A stretch of 64,000 nt of DNA from Pseudomonas shahriarae (GTDB lineage Bacteria; Pseudomonadota; Gammaproteobacteria; Pseudomonadales; Pseudomonadaceae): NCBI RefSeq assembly GCF_014268455.2, contig NZ_CP077085.1, positions 3,451,001-3,515,000 of the forward strand, in the 5' to 3' direction. The translations under genes were made by a program, and so were the position numbers. The notes beneath the pieces are model-generated. The model had not been told where the DNA came from. It was given only the letters and a program-made list of their open reading frames with translations, and did no database searches. The number at the start of each line of letters is the position of its first letter. The stretch's first letter is position 1. This document shows, piece after piece, positions 1 to 7,853 of this stretch.

Positions 1-2
1 CT

Positions 3-455
3 TTCCGCCTGGCCAATACCAGCAACAATTTCTACACCTATAAGCCCCTGGTGTCGGTGACATGGCTGCCTGACGAGCGCACTGAGCTGTCGATCAAGAC
101 CACCTACAGTTTCAACAAGGAAAACCACGCCACGGACTACCGTTCCGGGCAGATTTTCCACTTCGACTACTCGGCCAGCTACAAAGTGACCGACAACCTG
201 AGCCTGGGTATCAATGGCTACTATCTCAAGCAGACGACTGACGATAAGCAGTACGGGCGCACTGTCACCAATATCTACGGCGAAGATGTCGACGATGGGG
301 TGCGGGGCCAAGTGTTTGCGGTGGGGCCGGCGATGTACTTCACCTTTCTCAAGTACGCCAGTGCGGAGATTCGTTGGGCCAAGGAGTTTGATGTAGAGAA
401 CCGGCCGGAAGGCGATATGTTGTGGGCCAAGCTGACGATTCCGTTTGCGTTGTAG
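3..455 (+). CDS. Outer-membrane transporter of the phenol-degradation type, C-terminal part (PF13557-like)
   Basis: The reading frame is open from the window edge, so the start lies upstream. About 150 residues remain. They show alternating amphipathic strands typical of a C-terminal beta-barrel (for example FHFDYSASYKVTDNLSLGI) and end in an aromatic/hydrophobic tail, IPFAL, as expected for outer-membrane insertion. The pattern fits the 'MetA pathway of phenol degradation' or SphA-like channels, which are thought to pass hydrophobic organic molecules. A second member of this family lies at 27891-28736. Family assignment is from pattern recognition of a partial sequence, so the substrate is unknown. 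Confidence 0.6.
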   Translation, partial: FRLANTSNNFYTYKPLVSVTWLPDERTELSIKTTYSFNKENHATDYRSGQIFHFDYSASYKVTDNLSLGINGYYLKQTTDDKQYGRTVTNIYGEDVDDGVRGQVFAVGPAMYFTFLKYASAEIRWAKEFDVENRPEGDMLWAKLTIPFAL

Positions 456-473
456 GATCCGCCTGAAGCGAGG

Positions 474-493
474 GGGCTTGCTACAACAAGCCC
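474..493. terminator. Hairpin between convergent genes
   Basis: Perfect 7-bp stem GGGCTTG/CAAGCCC with a 6-base loop, between the stop at 455 and the stop of the convergent gene at 533. There is no clear U-run, so intrinsic termination is plausible but not certain. Confidence 0.45.
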
Positions 494-532
494 ACTTGCC
501 ACAGGCCAGTTCCTGCGCAGAAATACGTCATT

Positions 533-1813
533 TCAACCGCTGTAAACCGGCCAACTGTCGACAATTTTGCCGCCGCGCACCGCCAGCAGATCGCCAAACT
601 GCAAGAGCACCGATTCAGTCTGGGTCGGGCGCATGAACACCTGATCGTCGATGTTCAAGCCAACCCCCGGCGAGCCATTGACCATCTCCTGGTTGGAGCT
701 GCGGCCATACAAGCCATTACTTTGCAGCCCCGAAGGCGACTCGAACTCGGCCATCCAGTTGCCACCATAGATAAAAAACGTCGCGCGCTGGTTGCGATCC
801 CACCAGGACAACAACCGGGATTTATCATCCAGCGCCGGGATGTTGACCGCGCCGGTGCTTTTGAGCACTGGCGTGGCGATGTAGGCCGCCGGGACGTGCT
901 CGCTGAGGGATGGCAAATCATAGTGCGTTGGCTTGAGCATGGCGGTGCCCACGGAAACTTCACTGCTCAGTTGCTCCTGCTCATGCATCCCATAGCTGGG
1001 GCTGCCAGCGGTGTTGAGCGTCAGGCCGGCATGCCACAGCCCTGCAAACTGCTGGCGGGTGAAGTCGACAAAGCCGTTGTAGCGCTGCATGACCTTGTCG
1101 AACAACGTCTGGGGCGAGCCAAGGATGCCCGGCACGCCCATGCCGACAAACGGGTCATAGCCCATGAAGCCGGCAAATTCCAGGTGCCTGGGGTGTGCAC
1201 TGATCAACCCCAGCATCTGCCCCAGCACCGTGTTATCGCTGATACCGCCGCGGTGCAGGCCCACATCCAGTTCGATATTGATCCGTAGCCGTGTGCCCAG
1301 GCCCTGGGCCAGCGCCAGGTATTGTTGCAGGCGCTGTGGCGTATCCAGCAGCCACTGCAATTGCCGGGCGGGGTCGAAGGGCCCCTGATGGCCTTGATAG
1401 AACAGCTCGGCAGAACGCACCGGCAACGGCTTGCCCAGCAGGATATCGGCGTCGGGAAACACCTGGGCGTCATGGTTGAGAAAGGGTTGGTGAAACGACA
1501 TCAGGCGCTGGGTGCCGGCGCGCTTGGCAATGTAGGCCAACAGGCCCGGCGCAGGCAGGGATTTTTCCACCAGCCGTAGGTGTTTACCTCCGCGCTGCAC
1601 CGACTGCATGACGATGTCGATATTGTGATCCAGGCGATCCAGGTCAATCAGCAGCACCGGACGCATCGGCCCATGGGCTTTGAGCTGCTGGTTCAACTGG
1701 CGAAAGTATTCGCTGTAGGGCGAGCCCCGGTCAGCCGGACGCAGCAGCGCCGCGCCCGCCACCAGCAACGCACCGGCGCCGAGGGTGCCGACCATGAAGT
1801 GTCTGCGGTTCAT
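533..1813 (-). CDS. Tat-exported PLP-dependent enzyme of the alanine racemase / D-threonine aldolase (DSD1-like) fold
   Basis: 426 residues. The N terminus NRRHFMVG followed by a hydrophobic stretch (residues 8-24) is a twin-arginine signal, so the protein is probably exported already folded with its cofactor. Residues 52-84 resemble the N-terminal barrel of the D-threonine aldolase / D-serine dehydratase group. Lys84, in RLVEKS, sits where the PLP lysine is expected, although the usual motif is PHxKTHK. The body contains barrel motifs such as NIELDVGLHRGG. The start codon overlaps the upstream oxidase stop as TGATG, so the two are translationally coupled. The substrate is unknown: it could be an amino acid epimerase, aldolase or dehydratase acting in the periplasm. 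The altered lysine neighbourhood makes a new specificity possible. Confidence 0.75.
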   Translation of the reverse strand: MNRRHFMVGTLGAGALLVAGAALLRPADRGSPYSEYFRQLNQQLKAHGPMRPVLLIDLDRLDHNIDIVMQSVQRGGKHLRLVEKSLPAPGLLAYIAKRAGTQRLMSFHQPFLNHDAQVFPDADILLGKPLPVRSAELFYQGHQGPFDPARQLQWLLDTPQRLQQYLALAQGLGTRLRINIELDVGLHRGGISDNTVLGQMLGLISAHPRHLEFAGFMGYDPFVGMGVPGILGSPQTLFDKVMQRYNGFVDFTRQQFAGLWHAGLTLNTAGSPSYGMHEQEQLSSEVSVGTAMLKPTHYDLPSLSEHVPAAYIATPVLKSTGAVNIPALDDKSRLLSWWDRNQRATFFIYGGNWMAEFESPSGLQSNGLYGRSSNQEMVNGSPGVGLNIDDQVFMRPTQTESVLLQFGDLLAVRGGKIVDSWPVYSG

Positions 1814-3201
1814 CAGGCTACTCCCAGGATTGATGACAGGTGTGCATTAAGGAATTTGCCGCCGGGGTCCAGGGCCTGGCGCACCCGCGCGAACTCGTTC
1901 CAACGCGGATACAGGGCCTGCAGGGCGCGGGCATTGAGGGTGTGCAATTTGCCCCAGTGCGGCCGGCCGGCGTATTTCCAGAAGATGGGCTCGATCGCGG
2001 CAAAAAAGTTGTGATGGTCCATGGTGTAGTGCTGGTGCACCGAGATCGAACAGCTGTCGCGGCCTTCAAACATGCTCAAGGGAATATCGTCAGCCTTGAC
2101 GTAGCGGTACTCGATGGGAAACCAGGTGCGCAGGTCTTTTTCGCGGATCAGCTTGAGGATTTCCCGCAGGCAGGCCGGACCGTGTTCGGCGGGCACCGAA
2201 TACTCCATCTCGTTGAACCGCACATTGCGCACGTTGGCGTAGACCTCGAACGATTCAGCCACACGGTCCTGGAAACTGGCGAAATAGCGCAGGCTGTTCA
2301 GCAGCGTGCGGCGGGTTGCGGGGAAGTCGCTGGCATATTTGTCGAGGTTCTCGATAATCGACACAAACTCATTGCCGCCCGCCTCTGCCGGGTCGATTGG
2401 CGGGGTTGGCGCGTCGGTGGTTTCGTTGAGGGCGATGGACAGCGCGTAGTCGGAATGTGTCACCACCAGCATCTCCCAATGCTGGTTCTCGCGGGTGTTG
2501 TTCGCCACATCCTCCAACAGCTCTTCGGTCGGCGCTATCCATTGGCGCTCACGCAGACGGTAAGGGGCGCGGTTTTGCATGCGCACGCGGGTGGTCACGC
2601 CGAGCGCGCCCAACGACACCCGGGCGGCGTTGAACAACTCGCGCTCACGCCCGGCGTCGCAGTCCAGCACCTCGCCCTCCGCCGTCACCAGTTGCAGGCC
2701 GGTGACACCGGCTGAGTACGAGGTAAACCCAACCCCGGTGCCATGGGTCGAGGTGGAAATGGCGCCGGCCAGGGTCTGGTAGTCGATGTCCGCCATGTTC
2801 GGCAGGGCCTGGCCGATAGCCTTGAGCGCCGGCCCCATGCGTGACATGGGCGTACCGGCGGCGAAGGTGGCTTGCAGGCTGCTGGCATCGTGCTCGAGCA
2901 AGCCATTGAAAAAACTCAGCGACAGTAACGTGCCATCTGTCGGTACCAGGGCACTGAATGAATGGCCCGAGCCCACCGGGCGGATCTTGCCCGGTGCCTG
3001 GCGAATGATCTGCACCAACTCCCCCAGGTCCTTGGGCGCCAGCCGCTCAAGGGGCAGGCAGCTTTGGGCGCCCGACCAATTGCGCCAGGGGATCAAGCGC
3101 GGCGCCCGGGCCAATTGGGCCAGCGCCGGGTTACTGCTGATTGCCAGAAATGCGCCGGCCACCGCCGAGCGCTGCAACAGTTGCCTGCGTGAAAGCACCA
3201 T
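1813..3201 (-). CDS. Tat-exported FAD-linked oxidase, D-arabinono-1,4-lactone oxidase family
   Basis: 462 residues. SRRQLLQRSAVAGAFLA at residues 4-20 is a good twin-arginine signal, ending near Ala28-Gln29. The PP-loop of the VAO-type FAD domain follows, with VGSGHSFS at about residues 76-83. His80 is the position that carries covalent FAD in aldonolactone oxidases. The C-terminal half (YRYVKADDIPLS, HQHYTMDH, GRPHWGKLHTL) is characteristic of the ALO domain. The family oxidises sugar lactones or alditols with oxygen or an electron acceptor. The small cytochrome c encoded just upstream (17-base gap) suggests electrons go to the respiratory chain. An A-rich Hfq/Crc-type motif lies just before the start. 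The natural substrate is not evident. Confidence 0.82.
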   Translation of the reverse strand: MVLSRRQLLQRSAVAGAFLAISSNPALAQLARAPRLIPWRNWSGAQSCLPLERLAPKDLGELVQIIRQAPGKIRPVGSGHSFSALVPTDGTLLSLSFFNGLLEHDASSLQATFAAGTPMSRMGPALKAIGQALPNMADIDYQTLAGAISTSTHGTGVGFTSYSAGVTGLQLVTAEGEVLDCDAGRERELFNAARVSLGALGVTTRVRMQNRAPYRLRERQWIAPTEELLEDVANNTRENQHWEMLVVTHSDYALSIALNETTDAPTPPIDPAEAGGNEFVSIIENLDKYASDFPATRRTLLNSLRYFASFQDRVAESFEVYANVRNVRFNEMEYSVPAEHGPACLREILKLIREKDLRTWFPIEYRYVKADDIPLSMFEGRDSCSISVHQHYTMDHHNFFAAIEPIFWKYAGRPHWGKLHTLNARALQALYPRWNEFARVRQALDPGGKFLNAHLSSILGVA

Positions 3202-3212
3202 TACCTACCCCA

Positions 3213-3223
3213 TTGTTGTTATT
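3213..3223 (-). promoter_or_regulatory. Candidate Hfq/Crc site before the FAD oxidase
   Basis: On the minus strand this reads AATAACAACAA, a perfect AAnAAnAAnAA run, 12-22 bases upstream of the ATG at 3201. Such motifs near start codons bind Hfq with Crc in pseudomonads. The assignment is by motif only. Confidence 0.5.
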
Positions 3224-3587
3224 GGATATGAACACCGGCCATAAAACTGATCAGCCCCAGGAACTGGTCCTCGGAACACTGCATGCACAGGCCCATCGGC
3301 GGCATGCCGTTGTAGCCGTTGAGGGTGTGGTCCAGCAGGGTGTCCGCGCCCAGGGCAACACGCGGGCTCCAGGCCTGGCTGTCGCCGGTCAACGGCGCGC
3401 CGGAGGCAGGGTTGGCGTGACACAGTTTGCAACTGGTGTCGTAGAGCTGGGCCAGCGCCGGGTCGGCAGGCATGGCGTTGCTTGCCGTGGCAAGCTGCGG
3501 GGGATGTTGCGGTTTGTCGTCACAGGCGGCCAGCAGGCCAAGCAAGGCCAGCAGCAAACCCATGCGGCGGGAGGTCGTAGACCACAT
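3219..3587 (-). CDS. Small exported class I cytochrome c (c5-like)
   Basis: The ATG at 3587 is preceded by GAGAGG, which favours it over an in-frame start 13 codons upstream. The resulting 122-residue protein has a hydrophobic signal ending in a lipobox-like LLAAC. It may therefore be a lipoprotein facing the periplasm. The heme site is CKLCH. A later MPPMGLCMQCS segment gives the axial Met and the Cys pair found in cytochrome c5. It is the first gene of the three-gene operon with the FAD oxidase and the PLP enzyme. It probably takes electrons from the oxidase. Confidence 0.85.
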   Translation of the reverse strand: MWSTTSRRMGLLLALLGLLAACDDKPQHPPQLATASNAMPADPALAQLYDTSCKLCHANPASGAPLTGDSQAWSPRVALGADTLLDHTLNGYNGMPPMGLCMQCSEDQFLGLISFMAGVHIQ

Positions 3588-3743
3588 AGCCAGCCTCTCT
3601 TTTTTAGTATGAACAGTTGGGTTCACACTAAGTCAGGGACGGCGCGGCGTTGAGGGTATTGGGGGACACAAAGGGGGACTTGGGCGGACAGGGTCGGGCG
3701 ACCGGCGCTCCATTACAGAACGCCGGCGCCCGCAACAGCCGAC

Positions 3744-4496
3744 TTAGAAAGCCAGACCGACCTTGAAGCCGTACTCATCGCGCTTGAGCTTGGTGTTATC
3801 GGCCACTTCGGAGTCCGCGTCGAGCTTGTACTCGGTACGGGTGTAATACAGGCCCGCCATCACCGGCAGGTCGCCGTTCTGGTTCATCAGCAAGCTGACT
3901 TCGGCGTAGGGATTGGTGCGGTCCTTGAGGTCCACGGTGTCGCTGCCAATGCCGTCAACCTTGAGCTTGGCGCGGCCGTCAATGGTATGGCGGGCGCCCA
4001 CTTCGACGCGCATGGTCATGCTGTCGAACTGATGGTTGTAACCCACCGCCGCCTTGGCAAACGGCGACTTGTTGGTGAGTTTCATGTCGTAGTCGCCAGA
4101 GTCCGGCTCATAACGGGTCCAGCTGTAGCCACCGCCGACCAGCACATCGACAAAGTTGCGCGCATCCAGCGCGGCGCGCCAGCCCAGGTCGAGGTCGGCC
4201 TGGCCTTCCTTGAGTTTGTTGTCGCTTTTCTTGCCAAACTTGGCGTCCACGCCGGCCTGGTAGATAAAGCCGGACTCGGCAGTCAGCTTGTTGCCAAAGT
4301 TATAGAACAGGCCGGCTTCCGGCATATGATCCTTGTCGCTTTCGCTACCGCCTTCAAGCTTGAAGTCGTTGTAGCTGCCGAGGATACCGAAGGTGGAAAT
4401 CGGATCGGTGGACGGCGCAGCGAATACCATCGCCGGTGCGGCAACCAGGGCCAGGACCGAGGAATTCTTGAGGATTTTTCCGAATAGTTTGGACAT
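3744..4496 (-). CDS. Outer-membrane beta-barrel protein of unknown function (OmpW/porin-like size)
   Basis: 250 residues with a signal peptide (residues 1-26, cleavage after VFA). The rest is a run of amphipathic strands with alternating charged and aromatic residues, ending in YGFKVGLAF, a C-terminal Phe that is typical of BAM substrates. AAGGAG lies 11 bases before the ATG. The size fits an 8-10 strand barrel. I do not recognise a specific family. It stands alone between the cytochrome operon and nat, so the context does not indicate a function. Confidence 0.7.
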   Translation of the reverse strand: MSKLFGKILKNSSVLALVAAPAMVFAAPSTDPISTFGILGSYNDFKLEGGSESDKDHMPEAGLFYNFGNKLTAESGFIYQAGVDAKFGKKSDNKLKEGQADLDLGWRAALDARNFVDVLVGGGYSWTRYEPDSGDYDMKLTNKSPFAKAAVGYNHQFDSMTMRVEVGARHTIDGRAKLKVDGIGSDTVDLKDRTNPYAEVSLLMNQNGDLPVMAGLYYTRTEYKLDADSEVADNTKLKRDEYGFKVGLAF

Positions 4497-4644
4497 CGTT
4501 TTACATCTCCTTTTTAGGTGGGCAAATTATTCAAGAAACGGTTCGAACCCCCTGCTTTGCAAAAGGTTCGATTTAATTTGCCTTGGAGCTGGAGGTAAAA
4601 CGCTTCAGCGAAGGCTCTGGATCAAGCCTTCCAGAGTAGGCCTA

Positions 4645-5478
4645 TCAGCTATCGACCAATAGTTGCGCCAGTCGCGGGCGTAGCTGTGGGTGCTTGGGCA
4701 CGCGCAAACCAAACGCTTCACGCAGCAGTTCCAGCAATTGGTCGACGTCGGTGATCGAGCGTTTTTCGCTGTCACCGCCCACGTGATGAACGGCGTAGTT
4801 GCCGTTGTTTAACGTACGCCGCAGGCCGGGCCCGATCAGCGCCACTTTCAACTGTTTGATGAACGGCGAATCGGGGTGGGTCGAGACATACCAGTTGCCC
4901 AGTTCATAGTCGAAGTGCGACTGCGGCTGCAGGTCGAACACGTACAGCCCTCGCCATTCCTCGCCAACCTGGGCCCACAGGGTGTAGCTGCCGTCCTTCA
5001 AGGTCAGGCGATAGGGTTCATGGGCCGTGGCCTGTGGCGCCAGATTGTCCAGTTGCAGCGGGCTGCTTGGCACCATGCCACCAAACGCGACATCGCTGAT
5101 GTAGCGCACACCCGCCAGGGTCACCAGGCTCAGGCGATGGGTACGCGGGGTGTGGGCATCAGGCGGCCCGCCTATGACCACCCGACCGGTGATGCCCCGA
5201 GCATCGAAGCCCAGTTCTTGCAACAAGGCTAGGAACATCTGGTTCAGTTCGTAGCAATAACCTCCCCGCCCGTCGAACAGGACTTTTTGCTCGATGCTGG
5301 CCAGATCAAGGGGCACTGGCAGTTGCGCCAGCACCGAGAGGTTTTCGAAGGCGAAGGTACAGACATGGCGCAATTGCAACTGCGCCAGGGTTTCCAAAGT
5401 GGGTGCTGGCGGGCTGTCATACCCCAGGCGTTGCAGGTACAGGCGGCTGTGGGTCAGGCTCGGTGAATCCTGGGACAT
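4645..5478 (-). CDS. nat: Arylamine N-acetyltransferase
   Basis: The ATG at 5478 has AAGGA seven bases upstream and is preferred over an in-frame GTG 11 codons earlier. The product has 277 residues. The Cys-His-Asp triad is visible as Cys75 (GRGGYCYELN), His114 (THRLSLV) and Asp129 (YISDVAFGG), with the family's spacing. The motif TFAFENLSVL near residue 41 is also typical. The enzyme transfers acetyl from acetyl-CoA to arylamines or hydrazines in the cytoplasm. It is a single-gene unit. Function is well supported; the physiological substrate in Pseudomonas is not known. Confidence 0.95.
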   Translation of the reverse strand: MSQDSPSLTHSRLYLQRLGYDSPPAPTLETLAQLQLRHVCTFAFENLSVLAQLPVPLDLASIEQKVLFDGRGGYCYELNQMFLALLQELGFDARGITGRVVIGGPPDAHTPRTHRLSLVTLAGVRYISDVAFGGMVPSSPLQLDNLAPQATAHEPYRLTLKDGSYTLWAQVGEEWRGLYVFDLQPQSHFDYELGNWYVSTHPDSPFIKQLKVALIGPGLRRTLNNGNYAVHHVGGDSEKRSITDVDQLLELLREAFGLRVPKHPQLRPRLAQLLVDS

Positions 5479-5637
5479 GGCGCGATCCTTGGGCGCGGGC
5501 GAAGGTTTCACTAATACCCGTAACCGTTGCCGCTGCCAATACTGATCTGTGGCAATAGATCGTAGGAATGGGGCGCAAACTTTCTGAACCTTTCTGAACC
5601 TAATTGCATCAACTCCATATCAAAACAGGGAGGCAAT

Positions 5638-5880
5638 ATGGGCACGGCAACGATCTACACCATCCAATACAGGCTGCATGGCGAGCCCAAGTCTTTTGTA
5701 GTGCGTGCGGAGGTGATGAATAACGCCGAGGCATGGCATTGGGCCAGCTGTGACGCCGGGGTGGCCCACGTCGGGCGCATTGGCCGTCCTGGCCACGAGC
5801 GCACCAAGAAGACCACGCGGCCATGGGCGGAGAAATACGGCATCACCGACGTCACCTGGATCGCCCCCAAGCGCCTGTAG
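5638..5880 (+). CDS. Small conserved Pseudomonas protein (DUF6555-like)
   Basis: 80 residues with GGGAGG five bases before the ATG. It contains FVVRAEVMNNAEAWHWASCDAG and PWAEKYGITDVTW, which I recall from a small family largely restricted to Pseudomonas (DUF6555). There is no signal peptide or membrane segment, and no known activity. A hairpin follows the stop codon. Confidence 0.75.
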   Translation: MGTATIYTIQYRLHGEPKSFVVRAEVMNNAEAWHWASCDAGVAHVGRIGRPGHERTKKTTRPWAEKYGITDVTWIAPKRL

Positions 5881-5888
5881 GGGCTGCG

Positions 5889-5914
5889 GCAGGAGCTGGT
5901 TTGCCGGCTCCTGC
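5889..5914. terminator. Hairpin between convergent small genes
   Basis: Perfect 8-bp stem GCAGGAGC/GCTCCTGC with a 10-base loop, between the stop at 5880 and the convergent stop at 5931. It lacks a long T-run. A bidirectional terminator is the likely role. Confidence 0.55.
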
Positions 5915-5930
5915 ACTGATGGGCGCGAAG

Positions 5931-6134
5931 TTATGGTTTCAGATCGCCCAAGGGATCATAAGCCGGCTGCTTGCCGGCTTTGTGCTTCTTGTCCAACGGC
6001 GCAATGGCCGGGCCGACCGGGTCGACCTGCGGGTCGGCCACATCCGGAGAGTCTGGGTCAAACCCCAAATCGTGCTGATCACTGGCGTGTTCCGACGAAT
6101 GCGGGCCATCGGGCTTTTTCGATTGTTCAGTCAC
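5931..6134 (-). CDS. Small hydrophilic acidic protein, unknown function
   Basis: A GTG at 6134 preceded by AAGGAG at the correct spacing gives a 67-residue protein beginning with residues TEQSKKPDGP after the initiator. A longer open frame to 6314 has no ribosome site and an unlike N-terminal composition. The product is rich in Asp, Pro, Lys and His and looks disordered (HDLGFDPDSPDVADPQVDP, then KKHKAGKQPAYDPLGDLKP). Similar short proteins occur in pseudomonads, but no role is known to me. Confidence 0.65.
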   Translation of the reverse strand: MTEQSKKPDGPHSSEHASDQHDLGFDPDSPDVADPQVDPVGPAIAPLDKKHKAGKQPAYDPLGDLKP

Positions 6135-6284
6135 AGTCTTCTCCTTCGCTTTGCTGACGATGCACACATGCGTTAGAGAAAACCCCGGCTGCCATCGTTC
6201 AACTTTCTCACGCCCACCCACAAACCATGAGAAGATGCCGCGCCGCGCAATACCCCTACTTAGTTCATGGAGACTGCATCCCGC

Positions 6285-6806
6285 ATGTTTGAGATCAAAC
6301 CTGTCGATCCGCAAACCTATCGCCAGCAGACCCGCCGCAGCACGCTGATTGTCGCGGTGATCTTCATCGCCCTGGCCATGCTGCTGTCGAGCCTGGCCGT
6401 GATGCTGTTTGGCGAGCCCGGCGGCGACAACTTTCGTTTCAATATCGGGGGAGTGGCGGCCGGCGTAGTGCTGACTATCGCCCTGGTACGCGGTCCGCTC
6501 TGGTCACAGGCCTGGCTGGCGCCGGCGATCTATGGCTGGCAGCTCAAGCGCAGCCTGATGCGGGTGACCAATGTGATGCACAAGGTGACCGAGCGGGTCC
6601 AGGCCAACGACCCGACGGCGATGAAGCTGCTGCGGTTCTATCACCTGGGGCTGACGCAGATGCATGAACTGGACGCCAATTCCAGCGCCCAGGCGCAACT
6701 GGTCGGGGAGATCGAGAAACATAAGGCGCAGATGAAGGCGCTGGGAATCAAGGCTGAACAAACGCGCCTGGATCCAGCGTGGCTGGAAGCCATGCGCGGC
6801 GCCTGA
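6285..6806 (+). CDS. DUF3087 family inner-membrane protein
   Basis: The second in-frame ATG (6285, after GGAGA) gives 173 residues. Two hydrophobic segments lie near residues 20-42 and 54-72, followed by a cytoplasmic helical region (MRVTNVMHKVTERVQ, MKLLRFYHLGLTQMHELD) rich in charged residues. The layout and motifs match my recollection of the DUF3087 family of gammaproteobacteria. No biochemical function is established. It is followed by a hairpin and the convergent peroxidase gene. Confidence 0.72.
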   Translation: MFEIKPVDPQTYRQQTRRSTLIVAVIFIALAMLLSSLAVMLFGEPGGDNFRFNIGGVAAGVVLTIALVRGPLWSQAWLAPAIYGWQLKRSLMRVTNVMHKVTERVQANDPTAMKLLRFYHLGLTQMHELDANSSAQAQLVGEIEKHKAQMKALGIKAEQTRLDPAWLEAMRGA

Positions 6807-6811
6807 CCTCA

Positions 6812-6835
6812 TAGGAGCCCGTTTGTGGGCTCCTA
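6812..6835. terminator. Strong hairpin between DUF3087 and peroxidase genes
   Basis: Perfect 9-bp stem TAGGAGCCC/GGGCTCCTA with a 6-base loop in the 41-base gap between convergent stops. Its position supports a bidirectional terminator. Confidence 0.65.
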
Positions 6836-6847
6836 CAAGCGTTTGGC

Positions 6848-7714
6848 TCAGGCCGCGAAGATCGCGCCCAGGTCCAGACGCCCATCCTTGAGCGGCGGGC
6901 ACCAGTAGTAGCCACCGGTCAACGGTGTGCTGATGCGGTACAGGCCATCGACAATCCCGTCTTCCAGGCCGCTCATGCGGCGCAACTGAGCTTCAAAGGC
7001 GTCAAAGGAGTGGCCGAACGCGAGGAACATCAACCCGGCCTGGCCATTTTCGGCCCAGGGCATGGAACGGCGCACCACAAAGGCTTCGGGGGTGAAGCTC
7101 TCCTGGGCGGTGCGCTTGACGTGGGCGGACTCGGGGGCGTCGTCCAGCTCTTCGTTATCGCCATGGCGACGCCCGATGATGTGGTCGCGCTCCTGGGCCG
7201 GCAAGGCGGCGAAACCGTCCAGGTCGTGTTGCCATTGCTGGATTGCGGCAAAGCTGGCGCCACTGCCGGCAACGGCGGCTTCGACGGCGGCGTCGTCATG
7301 GGGGTTTTCGGTGCCGTCTTCGTAGTCGGTCAGGTCAAAGCCGGTCTTGTAGCGGAAACCTTCAGTCATCTGCACCAGGCGAAAGCCCGGCGCCAGGGCT
7401 TTTTCAAAGGCCCGGCTGCGCAACAGCAACTCACCACGGTCTTCGCCATGCAACCAGCACCACAGCGCCTGTTGGGTGGATGGGTTGTGGGCACCCGGCG
7501 CCGAGATGGGCGCAAAACTGCGCAGCCCTTCGATGTGCGCGCCCAGTGCCTTGACCAGCGGCTCACCCAAACCCACCACCACTGCCGAGTCGACCAACTG
7601 CACCAGCGCGTCGAGCGCTGCCGGCACGGCGTCGATGGACTCGATGGCGAAAAACAGATGGCGTGCCTGCAACGGCACCGGTGCGGCAAGAATGCCCGGC
7701 TGGTACTGACTCAT
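6848..7714 (-). CDS. Dyp-type heme peroxidase (YfeX-like)
   Basis: AAGGAG before the ATG at 7714 sets the start; the open frame upstream of it is not coding. The 288-residue protein carries the dye-decolorising peroxidase signature (DLTDYEDGTENP, with the catalytic Asp), the proximal heme region around AHVKRTAQESF and the hydrophobic core motif GLMFLAFGHS. There is no signal peptide, so it is cytoplasmic. The family uses H2O2 to oxidise dyes, phenols or porphyrins, and some members act on heme. It forms a single-gene unit, divergent from the gapN-like gene. Confidence 0.93.
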   Translation of the reverse strand: MSQYQPGILAAPVPLQARHLFFAIESIDAVPAALDALVQLVDSAVVVGLGEPLVKALGAHIEGLRSFAPISAPGAHNPSTQQALWCWLHGEDRGELLLRSRAFEKALAPGFRLVQMTEGFRYKTGFDLTDYEDGTENPHDDAAVEAAVAGSGASFAAIQQWQHDLDGFAALPAQERDHIIGRRHGDNEELDDAPESAHVKRTAQESFTPEAFVVRRSMPWAENGQAGLMFLAFGHSFDAFEAQLRRMSGLEDGIVDGLYRISTPLTGGYYWCPPLKDGRLDLGAIFAA

Positions 7715-7853
7715 ATGAACTCCTTCAAGAAAGCCGCGTAGTTTACCCGCCGCGCCCCAGTGTGCGTAGGGAAATGCGTGTAAGCCTTGCAACAGAGCCC
7801 TCCGATGGGGGAATCTCTGACTCAAGCTGTGCAACCACTCCAGGGGTAGCGAC

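Noticed and set aside
5581..5600. Direct repeat TTTCTGAACC twice, upstream of the DUF6555-like gene
   Set aside because: Only two copies of 10 bases; probably slippage. No regulator or known motif supports a function.
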